In this document: one piece after another, positions 12,704 to 19,853 of the stretch | How positions within the stretch are numbered: the first letter of the stretch is position 1 | How the letters are laid out: every line of letters begins with the position of its first letter | Source of the DNA: a virus | IMG/VR virus record: IMGVR_UViG_3300032053_000364 | Span: 1 to 29,745 of that record | Length of the DNA: 29,745 nucleotides | Direction: 5' to 3' (one strand) | The notes under the pieces: generated by a model | The model's database searches: none | Told to the model about the DNA's origin: nothing | What the model saw: the letters and a program-made list of their open reading frames with translations, nothing else | Position numbers and translations under genes: made by a program

Positions 12704-12773
12704 TTCGTGGTGGGTTCGGGCTGGAGAACCAAATGAGACTCGGCCCGACCCGCCTATGTAGGGAGGTACAGAT

Positions 12774-13001
12774 ATGGCAGTCAGAGATCGCGTACCCTGC
12801 GCCCACTGTGGAAACGAGCGGCGGAAACCCATACCCCTTGGCGTGGTGATGGGACTCTCCGGGGAGACGGCGGACCTCCTGGTTTGCCACGAGTGCCACA
12901 AGTTTATCCATGACCACTTTAGTGTCTCCCGCGCCATTCGTGTGCGGCTACAAGTCGCAGCTGAGGAAGCGGCGTTCCTAGCGGGGACATCAGCGGAGTG
13001 A
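12774..13001 (+). CDS. Small CxxC/CxxC zinc-binding protein
   Basis: A 75-residue protein with GGGAGG as SD. CAHCG (Cys9, Cys12) and CHECHKFIHDHF (Cys38, Cys41 and three His) give a treble-clef or HNH-like zinc pattern, but a full HNH active site is not visible. The C-terminal half is a charged helix (AIRVRLQVAAEEAAFLAG). The next gene starts with GTG overlapping the stop. It may act with the replication genes that follow; this is inferred from position. Confidence 0.55.
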   Translation: MAVRDRVPCAHCGNERRKPIPLGVVMGLSGETADLLVCHECHKFIHDHFSVSRAIRVRLQVAAEEAAFLAGTSAE

Positions 13002-13825
13002 CACACGACCACTGTAGCGACCAATGCGCCTGCTGGAAGGCGGGCTTTCGCGCCGCCGAACGCGACGTCACTCCCGCTGTCCACGAATACTGCACCGAGC
13101 ACAACCGGCGCTGCCTCTGCTACGACCGCGGCCGGCACGCCGTCAAGCGCCCCTTCGTCAACCTCGGCCATCTGCCCCTGCCGGTCGACAGGGAGACGGA
13201 GCAAGCCATCCTCGGCCTCATGATAGACGCTCCCCATGCCGCCATCCCCATCGTGGAGGGGAAGCTGGCGCCGGAGGACTTCGCCGACATCTTCCACCGC
13301 TATCTCTTCGAGAAGACCCTGCTGGCCTGGACCTGGGGGCTGATGGACGACCGCGGCCCGGAAGAGATGAGGGTGGTGCTCCTGACGGCGCTCGTCCTCT
13401 TCTGGCGGGACACCTACTATCCCGAGGACGACTACGTCACCCAGTGCTACAACATCCTGGAAGCCTGCTCGTTCCCTATCACCACAGAAGAGCAAGAGCA
13501 CGGCGCCGGTTGTTCGCTCGATGCCTGGTTCCGGGGCGTGGAGGCGTTTACCGCCGACTTCCGGGACCGTCTGATCGACGTCACCTTCCGGCGGGTCTTG
13601 TTGCAGGAGTCGCCGGCGATCCTGCGCCCCCTCCTGGTGGACGAAGACCCCCGGCGGACGTTGGCGGCCGTCCTCTCACGCCTGCGCCTCGCTGCCCACC
13701 GTGCTCGCCGGCGGCCACTGACGAAGAAGCAGGAACGGCGCCTCGCGGTAGCGGCGCCGGGTCTCATGAAGTTCCCCGACAGCCTGGCCGAAGGTCGTCA
13801 ACTGGTATGGGGTGAGCGCGAATGA
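12998..13825 (+). CDS. DnaB N-terminal-domain-like replication protein
   Basis: A 275-residue protein from a GTG that overlaps the previous stop. The first 45 residues are Cys/His-rich (HCSDQCACW, YCTEHNRRCLCY), a possible zinc module. Residues 60-165 read like the DnaB helicase N-terminal domain: LPLPVDRETEQAILGLMIDA, VEGKLAPEDFADIFHRYLFE. No Walker A or RecA-like helicase domain follows, so it lacks the motor. The next gene, overlapping by four bases, supplies an ATPase, so the two may act together in replication: this protein as a loader or primase contact and the partner as motor. This split is an inference. Confidence 0.6.
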   Translation: MTHDHCSDQCACWKAGFRAAERDVTPAVHEYCTEHNRRCLCYDRGRHAVKRPFVNLGHLPLPVDRETEQAILGLMIDAPHAAIPIVEGKLAPEDFADIFHRYLFEKTLLAWTWGLMDDRGPEEMRVVLLTALVLFWRDTYYPEDDYVTQCYNILEACSFPITTEEQEHGAGCSLDAWFRGVEAFTADFRDRLIDVTFRRVLLQESPAILRPLLVDEDPRRTLAAVLSRLRLAAHRARRRPLTKKQERRLAVAAPGLMKFPDSLAEGRQLVWGERE

Positions 13826-15027
13826 CTAACGCAGCTCCCCCGCCCTTCGGCGTCGCTTACGAGCACTATATGACCGAGAAGACGGACTCGCCGCTCGCCT
13901 TCCACCACTTCGCCGCGCCGGTAATCTGTGCTGCCGCTCTGGGGAATCGGGTCTGGGTGGAGACCTCCTGGGGCCGCGTCTACCCCTCTATGTGGCTGGC
14001 CTTTGTCGGGCCCTCGACGGTCCGCAAGAGCACGGCCGTCAACTTAGCCTGCGATCTCTTGTCGGAGGCCATCGAGGGCATCGAACTGCCCGATGACTTC
14101 TCCCGCGAGGCGTTCTATGACCGGCTCGCACAGCAGCCCGCCGGCATCCTGCGCTGGCGGGAGATGGGTTCGGTCCTCGAGGTCTTCAACCTCGACTATA
14201 TGAGAGGCGTCTCGGCCACCCTGACCGACTTCTGGGACTCGCCGCGGAAGATAGTCCGCGAGCTCAAGGCCGGCGGCAATCAGCAGCGACGCCGGGTCAC
14301 GATCCAGCGGCCGGCTATCACCATCCTTGGCGCGGGCAAGGTCTCGTGGTTCGTGGAGAACGTGAAGCGGCGCGATATCCAGGGCGGCTTCATCAGCCGC
14401 TGGCTCTTCGTCTACGGCGAGGAGAACAGCCGCTCGCGCGACATCATCGGGGACAAGCCGCGAGAGGACCACATCGTCAGAGATAGCCTGCTGGAGCACC
14501 TGCGGGCCCTGTCAGCGCTGGAGGGCGCGGTGGATACAAGTCGGGCTCAGAGTTATCTCAATGCGCGCGTCAAGGAGCTCACGGAGAGGTACGCCAGCCA
14601 GGGGCTCGATTTCGACTCCGCCGACTTCACCGGCCGGGCGGCAACGCAGATCCTCAAGCTGGCGATGGGGATTCAGGCGTCCTACGGCCCCGACGAGGCT
14701 CTGCGCCTCAGTGTCCGGGGCGTCGACCTGGCGATCAACATGTTCCAGACGGCACTGAGACACGACCTGCACCTCATCGACGACATCCAGGGAGCAAGCT
14801 ACGTCCAGAGCATGATGCAGCGGATGGACACGATCATCGACGCCAGCGACGGGGTAATCAGCCAGCGCGACCTCTGCCGAGCGATGGGTCTCACCAGCGA
14901 CCGGTTGGCCGTCCTGGTGACCACCAAGATCGAGATGGGCGACTGGGCCAAGGAAAGCACGGAGAGCACAACGAAGGGCGGGCGCCCAAGCGCCGTCTAT
15001 CGCAGGGTGTTGCCCTGGTCGACGTAG
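13822..15027 (+). CDS. DUF3987-type phage ATPase, putative replicative helicase/primase partner
   Basis: A 401-residue protein overlapping the previous gene by four bases. Residues 63-71 (GPSTVRKST) are a P-loop of the DUF3987 style, with Lys69 as the probable phosphate-binding residue. Further matches are LRWREMGSVLEVF, then ITILGAGKVSWF and DIQGGFISRWLFVYGEE, where GFISRW resembles the conserved GFxxR motif of DUF3987 proteins. A C-terminal winged-helix-like part (VISQRDLCRAMGLTSDRLAV) may bind DNA. Proteins of this group lie in phage replication modules in place of a standard helicase. ATP hydrolysis on DNA is expected from the family. Confidence 0.65.
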   Translation: MTNAAPPPFGVAYEHYMTEKTDSPLAFHHFAAPVICAAALGNRVWVETSWGRVYPSMWLAFVGPSTVRKSTAVNLACDLLSEAIEGIELPDDFSREAFYDRLAQQPAGILRWREMGSVLEVFNLDYMRGVSATLTDFWDSPRKIVRELKAGGNQQRRRVTIQRPAITILGAGKVSWFVENVKRRDIQGGFISRWLFVYGEENSRSRDIIGDKPREDHIVRDSLLEHLRALSALEGAVDTSRAQSYLNARVKELTERYASQGLDFDSADFTGRAATQILKLAMGIQASYGPDEALRLSVRGVDLAINMFQTALRHDLHLIDDIQGASYVQSMMQRMDTIIDASDGVISQRDLCRAMGLTSDRLAVLVTTKIEMGDWAKESTESTTKGGRPSAVYRRVLPWST

Positions 15028-15036
15028 GAGGTTTCT

Positions 15037-15435
15037 ATGGCAGACCACAAGGCCAAACCAGTCATCGCCCCCGATTTCTGTGGGCTCGTCATTCTCACTA
15101 CGAGCACGGGGGTGAACCTTCTGGCGGAGGTGCGGGACGGGAAGGTGTTCCGCAACGTCGCCGTGTTCCTGGTCCCGCGAGAGGTGTTCAGCCCCATCTT
15201 GGAGGAGTACGTCACGATGGTGAAGCCGGGGGAGGCGGCGAGGGTTCCCACAGATAGGCCCTTCATCCCTGGCGATATCGTGAGGCGACGCCTGGGCGGA
15301 AACCCGCAGCGCGTCCGTCGAGTAGACGGCGAGACCGTGTATGTCGAAAGCCTGGACGGTTTGAGCCGGGGTTGTAGTCAAGCCGGGAGCCTGGTTCACG
15401 CAGACGAGGCGAGAGCGGATGGGCAACCAGCGTAG
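15037..15435 (+). CDS. Hypothetical protein with YodC/SH3-like C-terminus
   Basis: A 132-residue protein nine bases after the ATPase, with GTAGGAGG as SD. The N-terminal half is beta-rich (GLVILTTSTGVNLLAEVRDG). The C-terminal half, FIPGDIVRRRLGGNPQRVRRVDG, resembles the small DUF2158/YodC barrel pattern (GDxVxLxxGGP). The next gene, which overlaps it by 17 bases, has a similar barrel-like segment. The pair may have arisen by duplication. Function unknown. Confidence 0.55.
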   Translation: MADHKAKPVIAPDFCGLVILTTSTGVNLLAEVRDGKVFRNVAVFLVPREVFSPILEEYVTMVKPGEAARVPTDRPFIPGDIVRRRLGGNPQRVRRVDGETVYVESLDGLSRGCSQAGSLVHADEARADGQPA

Positions 15436-15691
15436 GCGAGAGGCGGGGTATGGGGACCCGGCACCAACCGTCGAGGACCTCGCGCCGCGGACTGTACTGA
15501 TCCGGGAGGCCGATGTCTGGCGCCCCCAGGTCGACGAGCGTGTGAGCTGGAACGGCTTCCCTGGCAAGGTGATTGCGATCGATGGACGCGAGGCTGATGT
15601 CGAGCTCGACGAGCCGCTCTATGTCGGGGGTGACTCCCGCGTCAAGTTCAACATTGAAAGGTTGAGAAGCATGAATGGAGAGACGGCATGA
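15419..15691 (+). CDS. Small SH3-like hypothetical protein
   Basis: A 90-residue protein starting within the end of the preceding gene, with GAGGCGAGAG as SD. The middle part, WRPQVDERVSWNGFPGKVIA then IDGREADVELDEPLYVGG, reads like a small beta barrel of KOW/SH3 type. It overlaps the DUF5131 gene by four bases (ATGA). No further motif is seen. Confidence 0.55.
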   Translation: MGNQRRREAGYGDPAPTVEDLAPRTVLIREADVWRPQVDERVSWNGFPGKVIAIDGREADVELDEPLYVGGDSRVKFNIERLRSMNGETA

Positions 15692-16662
15692 GCAAAGGCA
15701 TCATCTACGCGAAGTCCTGGAACCCCATCAGTGGCTGCTCGCCGGTCTCGGAGGGCTGCGCTAACTGCTGGGCGAAGGCTATGGCCCGACGCCAGCGCCA
15801 GGAATGGGGGACGGTTCACCTGCACGAGAAGCGCCTAGAGCAGCCCCTGCACTGGCGTAAGCCGCGGACGGTGGCCGTCGCGTTCATGGGCGACCTCTTC
15901 CATGACCAGGTGCCGGACGCCTTCATCGACAAGGTGTTCGCGGTCATGGCCCTGACGCCGCAGCACACGTACCTACTGCTGACAAAGAGGCCGGAGCGGA
16001 TGAAGCAGTACATAGACAAGGATGATGGGCGGTACGGGCCTATGGGGGTTCGCGTCGCTCTTGATCGGCTGAAAACTGGTGGACTGGAGGAGTACATCTA
16101 CCGACACGGGGGGTTCCGTTGGCCCCTCCCGAACGTTTGGCTCGGCGTCTCCTGCGAGAACCAGGCCCGCGCCGACGAGCGCATACCGCTGCTGCTGGAC
16201 ACGCCCGCCGCGCATCGGTGGGTGTCGCTGGAGCCGCTATTGGAAGCCGTCGATCTCGTTTGGAAGGGCAGTCCAACATCATCAGGCTGGCTCGATTCCA
16301 TTGACTGGTGCGTGATCGGCGGCGAGTCCGGCCCTCATGCCCGCCCGTGCGACCTGGGCTGGATACGGGACATCCGCGACCAGTGCAAGGCGGCGGGTGT
16401 GCCGTGCTACATCAAGCAGGTCGGGGCAAAGCCGATGCTGCCGTACACGCCTGCTGGACAGCATGAATGGACATCAATGGATAAGGTGGCTCTAGGGTGG
16501 CGACTTGGTGTTGGCGAAGGGGTCAGTTTCCGTCGTGGCCCGAACGGTGAACGCCTGGGCTATGCTTTCCGCCTATGCGACCGCAAGGGCGAAAACCCAT
16601 CGGAATGGCCGCCTGACCTGCGGGTGCGGGAGACGCCGGAGGGAGGCGATGATGCCAACTGA
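15688..16662 (+). CDS. DUF5131 family (phage Gp37/Gp68-type) protein
   Basis: A 324-residue protein that matches the DUF5131 family: WNPISGCSPVSEGCANCWAK at the N-terminus with Cys17, Cys24 and Cys27, VAFMGDLFHDQVPDAFIDKV, LLLTKRPERM, LPNVWLGVSCENQ, RWVSLEPLLE, WCVIGGESGPHARPCDLGWI and FIKQ-like CYIKQVG. The Cys spacing and TIM-barrel-like order of motifs recall radical-SAM or related iron-sulfur enzymes, and the family is widespread in phages. The reaction is not established to my knowledge. An iron-sulfur enzyme acting on DNA or nucleotides is a reasonable inference from its context beside a DNA methyltransferase. Confidence 0.8.
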   Translation: MSKGIIYAKSWNPISGCSPVSEGCANCWAKAMARRQRQEWGTVHLHEKRLEQPLHWRKPRTVAVAFMGDLFHDQVPDAFIDKVFAVMALTPQHTYLLLTKRPERMKQYIDKDDGRYGPMGVRVALDRLKTGGLEEYIYRHGGFRWPLPNVWLGVSCENQARADERIPLLLDTPAAHRWVSLEPLLEAVDLVWKGSPTSSGWLDSIDWCVIGGESGPHARPCDLGWIRDIRDQCKAAGVPCYIKQVGAKPMLPYTPAGQHEWTSMDKVALGWRLGVGEGVSFRRGPNGERLGYAFRLCDRKGENPSEWPPDLRVRETPEGGDDAN

Positions 16663-17068
16663 GAGCGGTGTGTCCCAAGAGGGAGTCAGACATGGCATGG
16701 AGTACGCAGAGGCCGAGATCGAGCGCCTGGAGGCCCGCGTCAGGGAGCTGGAGGCGGCGCTGGAAATCGAACGTAACACGAGGATTGTCCAGGAATCAAA
16801 CCACGACGAAGACCAATACGAAGACGAGGCCGCCGCCACTGACCCTGAGCGCGACCTGGCGGAGCAAACGCTGGAGAAGCTGGAGTGGCTGGTTGGCAAA
16901 AGTAAGACCATTGGAGCAAGGAAGGAATGGTACGACAAGGGGCGGCAGTGGCTCGCCGTAACTTGGGACGGTGGGCAGTACGCCTACTTTACACGAGACG
17001 GCGAACGCACCCGCGCCGAGGCCCTGGCGCTGCTGAAAGGAGCGAAGGATGGGCCGAGCATATCGTGA
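16652..17068 (+). CDS. Hypothetical coiled-coil protein
   Basis: A 138-residue protein. The ATG at 16652 has GGGAGG five bases upstream; the adjacent ATG at 16649 is closer than usual. Residues 15-47 form a clear coiled coil (EYAEAEIERLEARVRELEAA), then an acidic stretch (DEDQYEDEAAATDPERD). The C-terminal part has WLAVTWDGGQYAYFTRDGER, probably a small beta hairpin. It overlaps the DUF5131 gene by 11 bases and the next gene by 20. Function unknown. Confidence 0.55.
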   Translation: MPTESGVSQEGVRHGMEYAEAEIERLEARVRELEAALEIERNTRIVQESNHDEDQYEDEAAATDPERDLAEQTLEKLEWLVGKSKTIGARKEWYDKGRQWLAVTWDGGQYAYFTRDGERTRAEALALLKGAKDGPSIS

Positions 17069-17279
17069 ACTCAAGACTGGGCATATCCCAGGCCACAAGT
17101 CGGTCTACCTCTATCGGGAGACGGCTAACCTTGTCAGTGTTCTCGCGCAACTGACACAAGAAGAGGATCGCTTTTGGCTGGAACTGGGGCAGGCGCTCGG
17201 CCTGAACTTCAAAGTTGAAGCCGAGATCGACCGCCAATTCGGACTGCCGGAGGAGCTGACCCATGTCCCGCATGAGTAA
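17049..17279 (+). CDS. Small hypothetical protein
   Basis: A 76-residue protein whose start lies in the end of the coiled-coil gene, with AAAGGAGCGAAGG as SD. It has a basic start (GRAYRELKTGHIPGHKSVYL) and a helical acidic end (LTQEEDRFWLELGQALGLN). It overlaps the methyltransferase gene by 17 bases. No family is recognised. Confidence 0.5.
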   Translation: MGRAYRELKTGHIPGHKSVYLYRETANLVSVLAQLTQEEDRFWLELGQALGLNFKVEAEIDRQFGLPEELTHVPHE

Positions 17280-17772
17280 CCCTGGCACCAAGAGCCGCGA
17301 CGACTGGGAGACGCCCGACCCCCTCATCGACGCCCTGCGCCGGGAGTTCGGCGACTTCGACCTCGACCCCTGCGCGACGCCTGAGAATAGGAAGGCCGAC
17401 CACTTCTTCGGTCCCGGCAGCCGCCTCTTCGAGGATGGGCTGGCTGCCCCTTGGTTTGGCCGGAGCGCCTACGTCAATCCGCCCTACGGGAGAGGCGTCA
17501 TCGAGAAGTGGGTCGAGAAGTGCTATACGGAGGTCGCCTGCGGCCGGGTAGGTGTCGTCGTGGCACTCCTGCCGGCTAGTACAAGCGCCAGGTGGTGGCA
17601 CCAGTGGGTCATGCAGGCGACGGAGATCCGGCTGCTCAAGGGCCGGCTCCGGTACAAGGGCGCGCCGGCTGCGGCGACATGGGACAGCGTGATCGTCGTC
17701 TGGCGAAAAGGACAGCTCGGGCGCCCACTGTGGGGCGGGTGGGACTGGAGAAAGGAGGCCGCATCATGCTGA
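17263..17772 (+). CDS. dam: Phage DNA N-6-adenine methyltransferase (Dam family)
   Basis: A 169-residue protein with GGAGGAG eight bases before the ATG. It fits the phage Dam family: DDWETPDPLIDALRREFGDF, then FDLDPCATPEN (motif I region with Asp33 and Asp35, Cys37), YVNPPYG with the catalytic NPPY at 72-75, and WWHQWVMQATEIRLLKGRLR. It should transfer a methyl group from S-adenosylmethionine to N6 of adenine in DNA, probably to mark or protect phage DNA. The gene ends seven bases inside the csrA-like gene. It is among the better supported assignments in the early operon. Confidence 0.85.
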   Translation: MSRMSNPGTKSRDDWETPDPLIDALRREFGDFDLDPCATPENRKADHFFGPGSRLFEDGLAAPWFGRSAYVNPPYGRGVIEKWVEKCYTEVACGRVGVVVALLPASTSARWWHQWVMQATEIRLLKGRLRYKGAPAAATWDSVIVVWRKGQLGRPLWGGWDWRKEAASC

Positions 17773-18179
17773 TCCTCAACCGAAGGGCCGGGGAAGCGAT
17801 CATCATCCAGGCCGGCGAGCACCGGATCTTCATCCGGATCGACAATTGCCGCCCCGGTCCGCTCAAGGCAAAACTCCTGATAGAGGCGCCGGAAGATGTG
17901 AAAGTGCTCCGTGAGGAGCTGACACACGAAAGGGGGAACCATGATCCACGCAAGGCAAGACTACCAGCGTATCCAAGACCCAGAGGGGAAGATCCCCGAC
18001 GACGAGCCGGTCTTCCTCATCCGGGGCCAGGACGTGCTCGGCTGGGAGGTCGTCCGGTGTTGGGCGACCCTCAACGACAGGGCCGGGGGGGACCCCGCGC
18101 TGTCGAAGGCGGCCCGAGCTCACGCCGACAAGATGGAGGCCTGGCCGGTCCACAAGCTCGCCGACCTGCCGGGTCCTAG
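17766..18179 (+). CDS. csrA: CsrA-type translational regulator with run-on C-terminus
   Basis: The first 55 residues match CsrA: MLILNRRAGEAIIIQAGEHR (Arg6, Arg7, Gly9, Glu10), FIRIDN, LIEAPEDV and VLREEL with Arg49 in the place of the RNA-binding Arg44 of CsrA. CsrA dimers bind GGA motifs near ribosome-binding sites and block translation. GAAAGGAGG precedes the ATG. The usual length is 55-75 residues, but no in-frame stop occurs until 18179, giving 137 residues. The last 80 (Arg, Pro, Gly-rich) look like a chance frame over the next gene, which starts at 17941. A lost stop codon, a sequence error or true C-terminal extension all remain possible. Confidence 0.75.
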   Translation: MLILNRRAGEAIIIQAGEHRIFIRIDNCRPGPLKAKLLIEAPEDVKVLREELTHERGNHDPRKARLPAYPRPRGEDPRRRAGLPHPGPGRARLGGRPVLGDPQRQGRGGPRAVEGGPSSRRQDGGLAGPQARRPAGS

Positions 18180-18198
18180 TGGAGGCGAAGACGTCTGA
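17941..18198 (+). CDS. Conserved phage hypothetical protein
   Basis: An 85-residue protein with AAAGGGGG as SD. It has the recurring phage pattern IQDPEGKIPDDEPVFLIRGQ then DVLGWEVVRCWATLND, followed by an Ala-rich helix (KAARAHADKMEAWP). I recognise the style of sequence from other phages but not a function. It lies over the run-on part of the CsrA frame, overlapping it for 239 bases. Codon positions here favour this frame, so it is the more likely product of the region. Confidence 0.65.
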   Translation: MIHARQDYQRIQDPEGKIPDDEPVFLIRGQDVLGWEVVRCWATLNDRAGGDPALSKAARAHADKMEAWPVHKLADLPGPSGGEDV

Positions 18199-18227
18199 GG
18201 TGGCCGGCACGCCGCGTCCTGCTGATC

Positions 18228-18764
18228 GTGATGGTGGGCGCGGTGGTAGTCTGCGCGAAAGGGGGAGTGAATGGACTACGTAGTGATGTTTCTTCTTGGG
18301 ATGGCGGTGGCGAGTGGGCTGGCAACACTGTTGCTCCTCCACCAGATGCACAATGCCTGGCCGAAGCCTGGCGTTGGCCTCGCATCAGCCAGGAGGCGCG
18401 ACGAGCTCCTCCGACGCCGATTCGGGCTACAACCGCGGCGCCGACTGCTGTCCCGTCTACACTTGCCGCAGCTCCGGCTCCGGCGGTAGACCCACCGACC
18501 GGGGGGTGCTGGATAACGTGGTACAGCTACGAGAGTTGCGACGACGCCGACTGCTACATGGCGAACGGCGAGCCGGCGCACCCTGGCGCCGCCGCCTGTG
18601 GCTATGCGTGGGAGCTCGGGACGGTGCTGCGGCTCTCGACGGGGGAGGTCGTGGTCTGCGAGGACCGGGGCGGCGGGCCGTACTACTGGGTCGATGTCTG
18701 GCAGGGGACGTTCACCGGCCGGGGGACATGCGAGGTAGTGAGATGCCGTGGAGGTTTGTATTGA
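18228..18764 (+). CDS. DPBB (RlpA/3D-like) domain protein, possibly secreted
   Basis: From GTG 18228 the protein has 178 residues. The C-terminal 85 read like a double-psi beta-barrel of the RlpA/3D type: WYSYESCDDADCYMANGEP, AACGYAWELGTVLRLSTGEV and CEDRGGGPYYWVDVW (Asp of VDVW as the likely key residue). An upstream in-frame stretch from CTG 18195 adds RWPARRVLLIVMVGAVVVCA, a good signal peptide or membrane anchor, with GGAGG nine bases before the CTG; ATG/GTG starts at 18228-18234 lack an SD. A cell-wall or surface role for the domain is likely. The linker (Pro/Ala/Thr-rich) contains another gene in a different frame. Confidence 0.55.
   Translation: MMVGAVVVCAKGGVNGLRSDVSSWDGGGEWAGNTVAPPPDAQCLAEAWRWPRISQEARRAPPTPIRATTAAPTAVPSTLAAAPAPAVDPPTGGCWITWYSYESCDDADCYMANGEPAHPGAAACGYAWELGTVLRLSTGEVVVCEDRGGGPYYWVDVWQGTFTGRGTCEVVRCRGGLY
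18271..18489 (+). CDS. Small membrane protein nested in the DPBB gene
   Basis: A 72-residue ORF in another frame within the DPBB gene's linker. AGGGGGAG lies before its ATG. It starts MDYVVMFLLGMAVASGLATL, a single hydrophobic helix (about residues 3-23), and ends in a strongly basic Arg/Leu tail (RRRLLSRLHLPQLRLRR). The arrangement resembles Rz/Rz1 nesting in form, but it is not near the endolysin. The SD and the TM helix support expression; the basic tail could be a chance result of the GC-rich DPBB linker. Confidence 0.45.
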   Translation: MDYVVMFLLGMAVASGLATLLLLHQMHNAWPKPGVGLASARRRDELLRRRFGLQPRRRLLSRLHLPQLRLRR

Positions 18765-19344
18765 CCGGCTCGCGGGTTGCTTGACGGGGATGTATCCAGT
18801 ACCGGAGTGAGTTGCTCGGCTGACCGGCCCCGCCGGTCTGAAAGGCAGCCGAGACAGAGAGGGGGTCGCTCGCGCGGCCCTCTCTCGCTATCCAACCGAC
18901 CGATATGTGTAGCACCCCCGACCGGGATGTGTACTACGCCGGCACCGGCGTCGTGGGAGCTCTTAGAGTGCCGTCCCGAGCGCCCAAGCGTCCCGCGTTG
19001 GTGGTCTCTCGACCACCTCACCCCGGCCCGTCTCTCCCTGTCGCCATCGGCGTGCTGCTACCGTGAGCATAGCGATCCCCCATCCACTGACCCCGTCGGC
19101 CCAGTCGCCGGCGGAGCGGTCGTCGGCGTAGCACGTCGAGGATCGCTACTGATAGGCCCCCAGCGTGGTCTTCGGTATCGCCAGGCCTCCCCGTAGGTTT
19201 CTCATGGTCTGCCGTCCTCTACTACTCCTCCGGCCGCCGGTGGGGTGATCCTCGCTTCCCTTCTCCCGTCCCGGTGTGCGCGCTCATCATAGGGTCGGGA
19301 TACCTGGCGAGTGAGTCACCCCGCTGGCCGCCGGAGGAGGCGGC
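18765..19344 (+). other. 580-base region without a convincing gene, rich in inverted repeats
   Basis: Between the rightward early operon and the leftward genes at 19345. ORFs here are low-complexity and lack SDs. Perfect inverted repeats are GACCGGC/GCCGGTC (18822-18838), AGAGAGGG/CCCTCTCT (18856-18885), GGTGGTC/GACCACC (19000-19017), TAGCGATCC/GGATCGCTA (19070-19148) and GGCCGCC/GGCGGCC with loop GGAGGA (19326-19345). The hairpins may include transcription ends for the two converging operons, though none has a U-run. A structured RNA is also possible. Confidence 0.4.
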
Positions 19345-19800
19345 CTATCCCGTGATCACGTCATACCCTGCGGCCCGGAGTCGCCGGTCCCGGTCGGCCT
19401 TGTATTCGTCGTCGTAGGCCTGAATCTCCACGCCGAAAGCGCGGAGGATCTCTGCGCCGGGATGTGGGGCTCGGCGCCACGGCCCCTTTTCCCCGTTCTC
19501 CCATGCCCTCGTCCAGATGACGCCGTCGTCGTCAATGCACAGATAGCGGCGCGTCATTCCGTGCTTGTACTGGTGGATCGCCGTGTCGTCGTCGGCCCGC
19601 TCGGTGCCCATATACATGAGGCTGCACACGTGCGAGTCGTGGCGGTGGTCGGCGTCGGCGTGGCACTCGCCGAACACTGCGATCGCCGGCTCCCATGTCG
19701 GCTGATAGTGGCCGGCTTGCACCCTCTCGAGCTTCACCGTCTGGATGGCCGCGCGGATGGGCGCCTCGAGCTCGCCCGTTCCCAAGTCGATGTCTCTCAT
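19345..19800 (-). CDS. Hypothetical protein, last gene of the leftward early group
   Basis: A 151-residue protein, with GGAGAAGGCGAAAG before its ATG like the DUF2958 gene in the same group. It has His/Asp-rich stretches (ECHADADHRHDSHVC) and a section rich in charged residues (DDDTAIHQYKHGMTRRYLCI), then GVIWTRAWENGEKGPWRRAP. The His/Cys pattern could bind a metal. A 7-bp hairpin lies at its stop codon. No family is recognised. Confidence 0.6.
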   Translation of the reverse strand: MRDIDLGTGELEAPIRAAIQTVKLERVQAGHYQPTWEPAIAVFGECHADADHRHDSHVCSLMYMGTERADDDTAIHQYKHGMTRRYLCIDDDGVIWTRAWENGEKGPWRRAPHPGAEILRAFGVEIQAYDDEYKADRDRRLRAAGYDVITG

Positions 19801-19853
19801 CTTTCGCCTTCTCCTCTCCCGCTACATCCGGCCCGCTCCACTACGGGCCAGGT

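Noticed and set aside
12536-13501. 321-residue leftward ORF
   Set aside because: It lies opposite two tightly coupled early genes with clear motifs, and its end is Arg/Pro-rich filler.
18777-19196. 139-residue rightward ORF
   Set aside because: Low-complexity Ser/Pro/Arg composition, no SD, and it crosses several inverted repeats.
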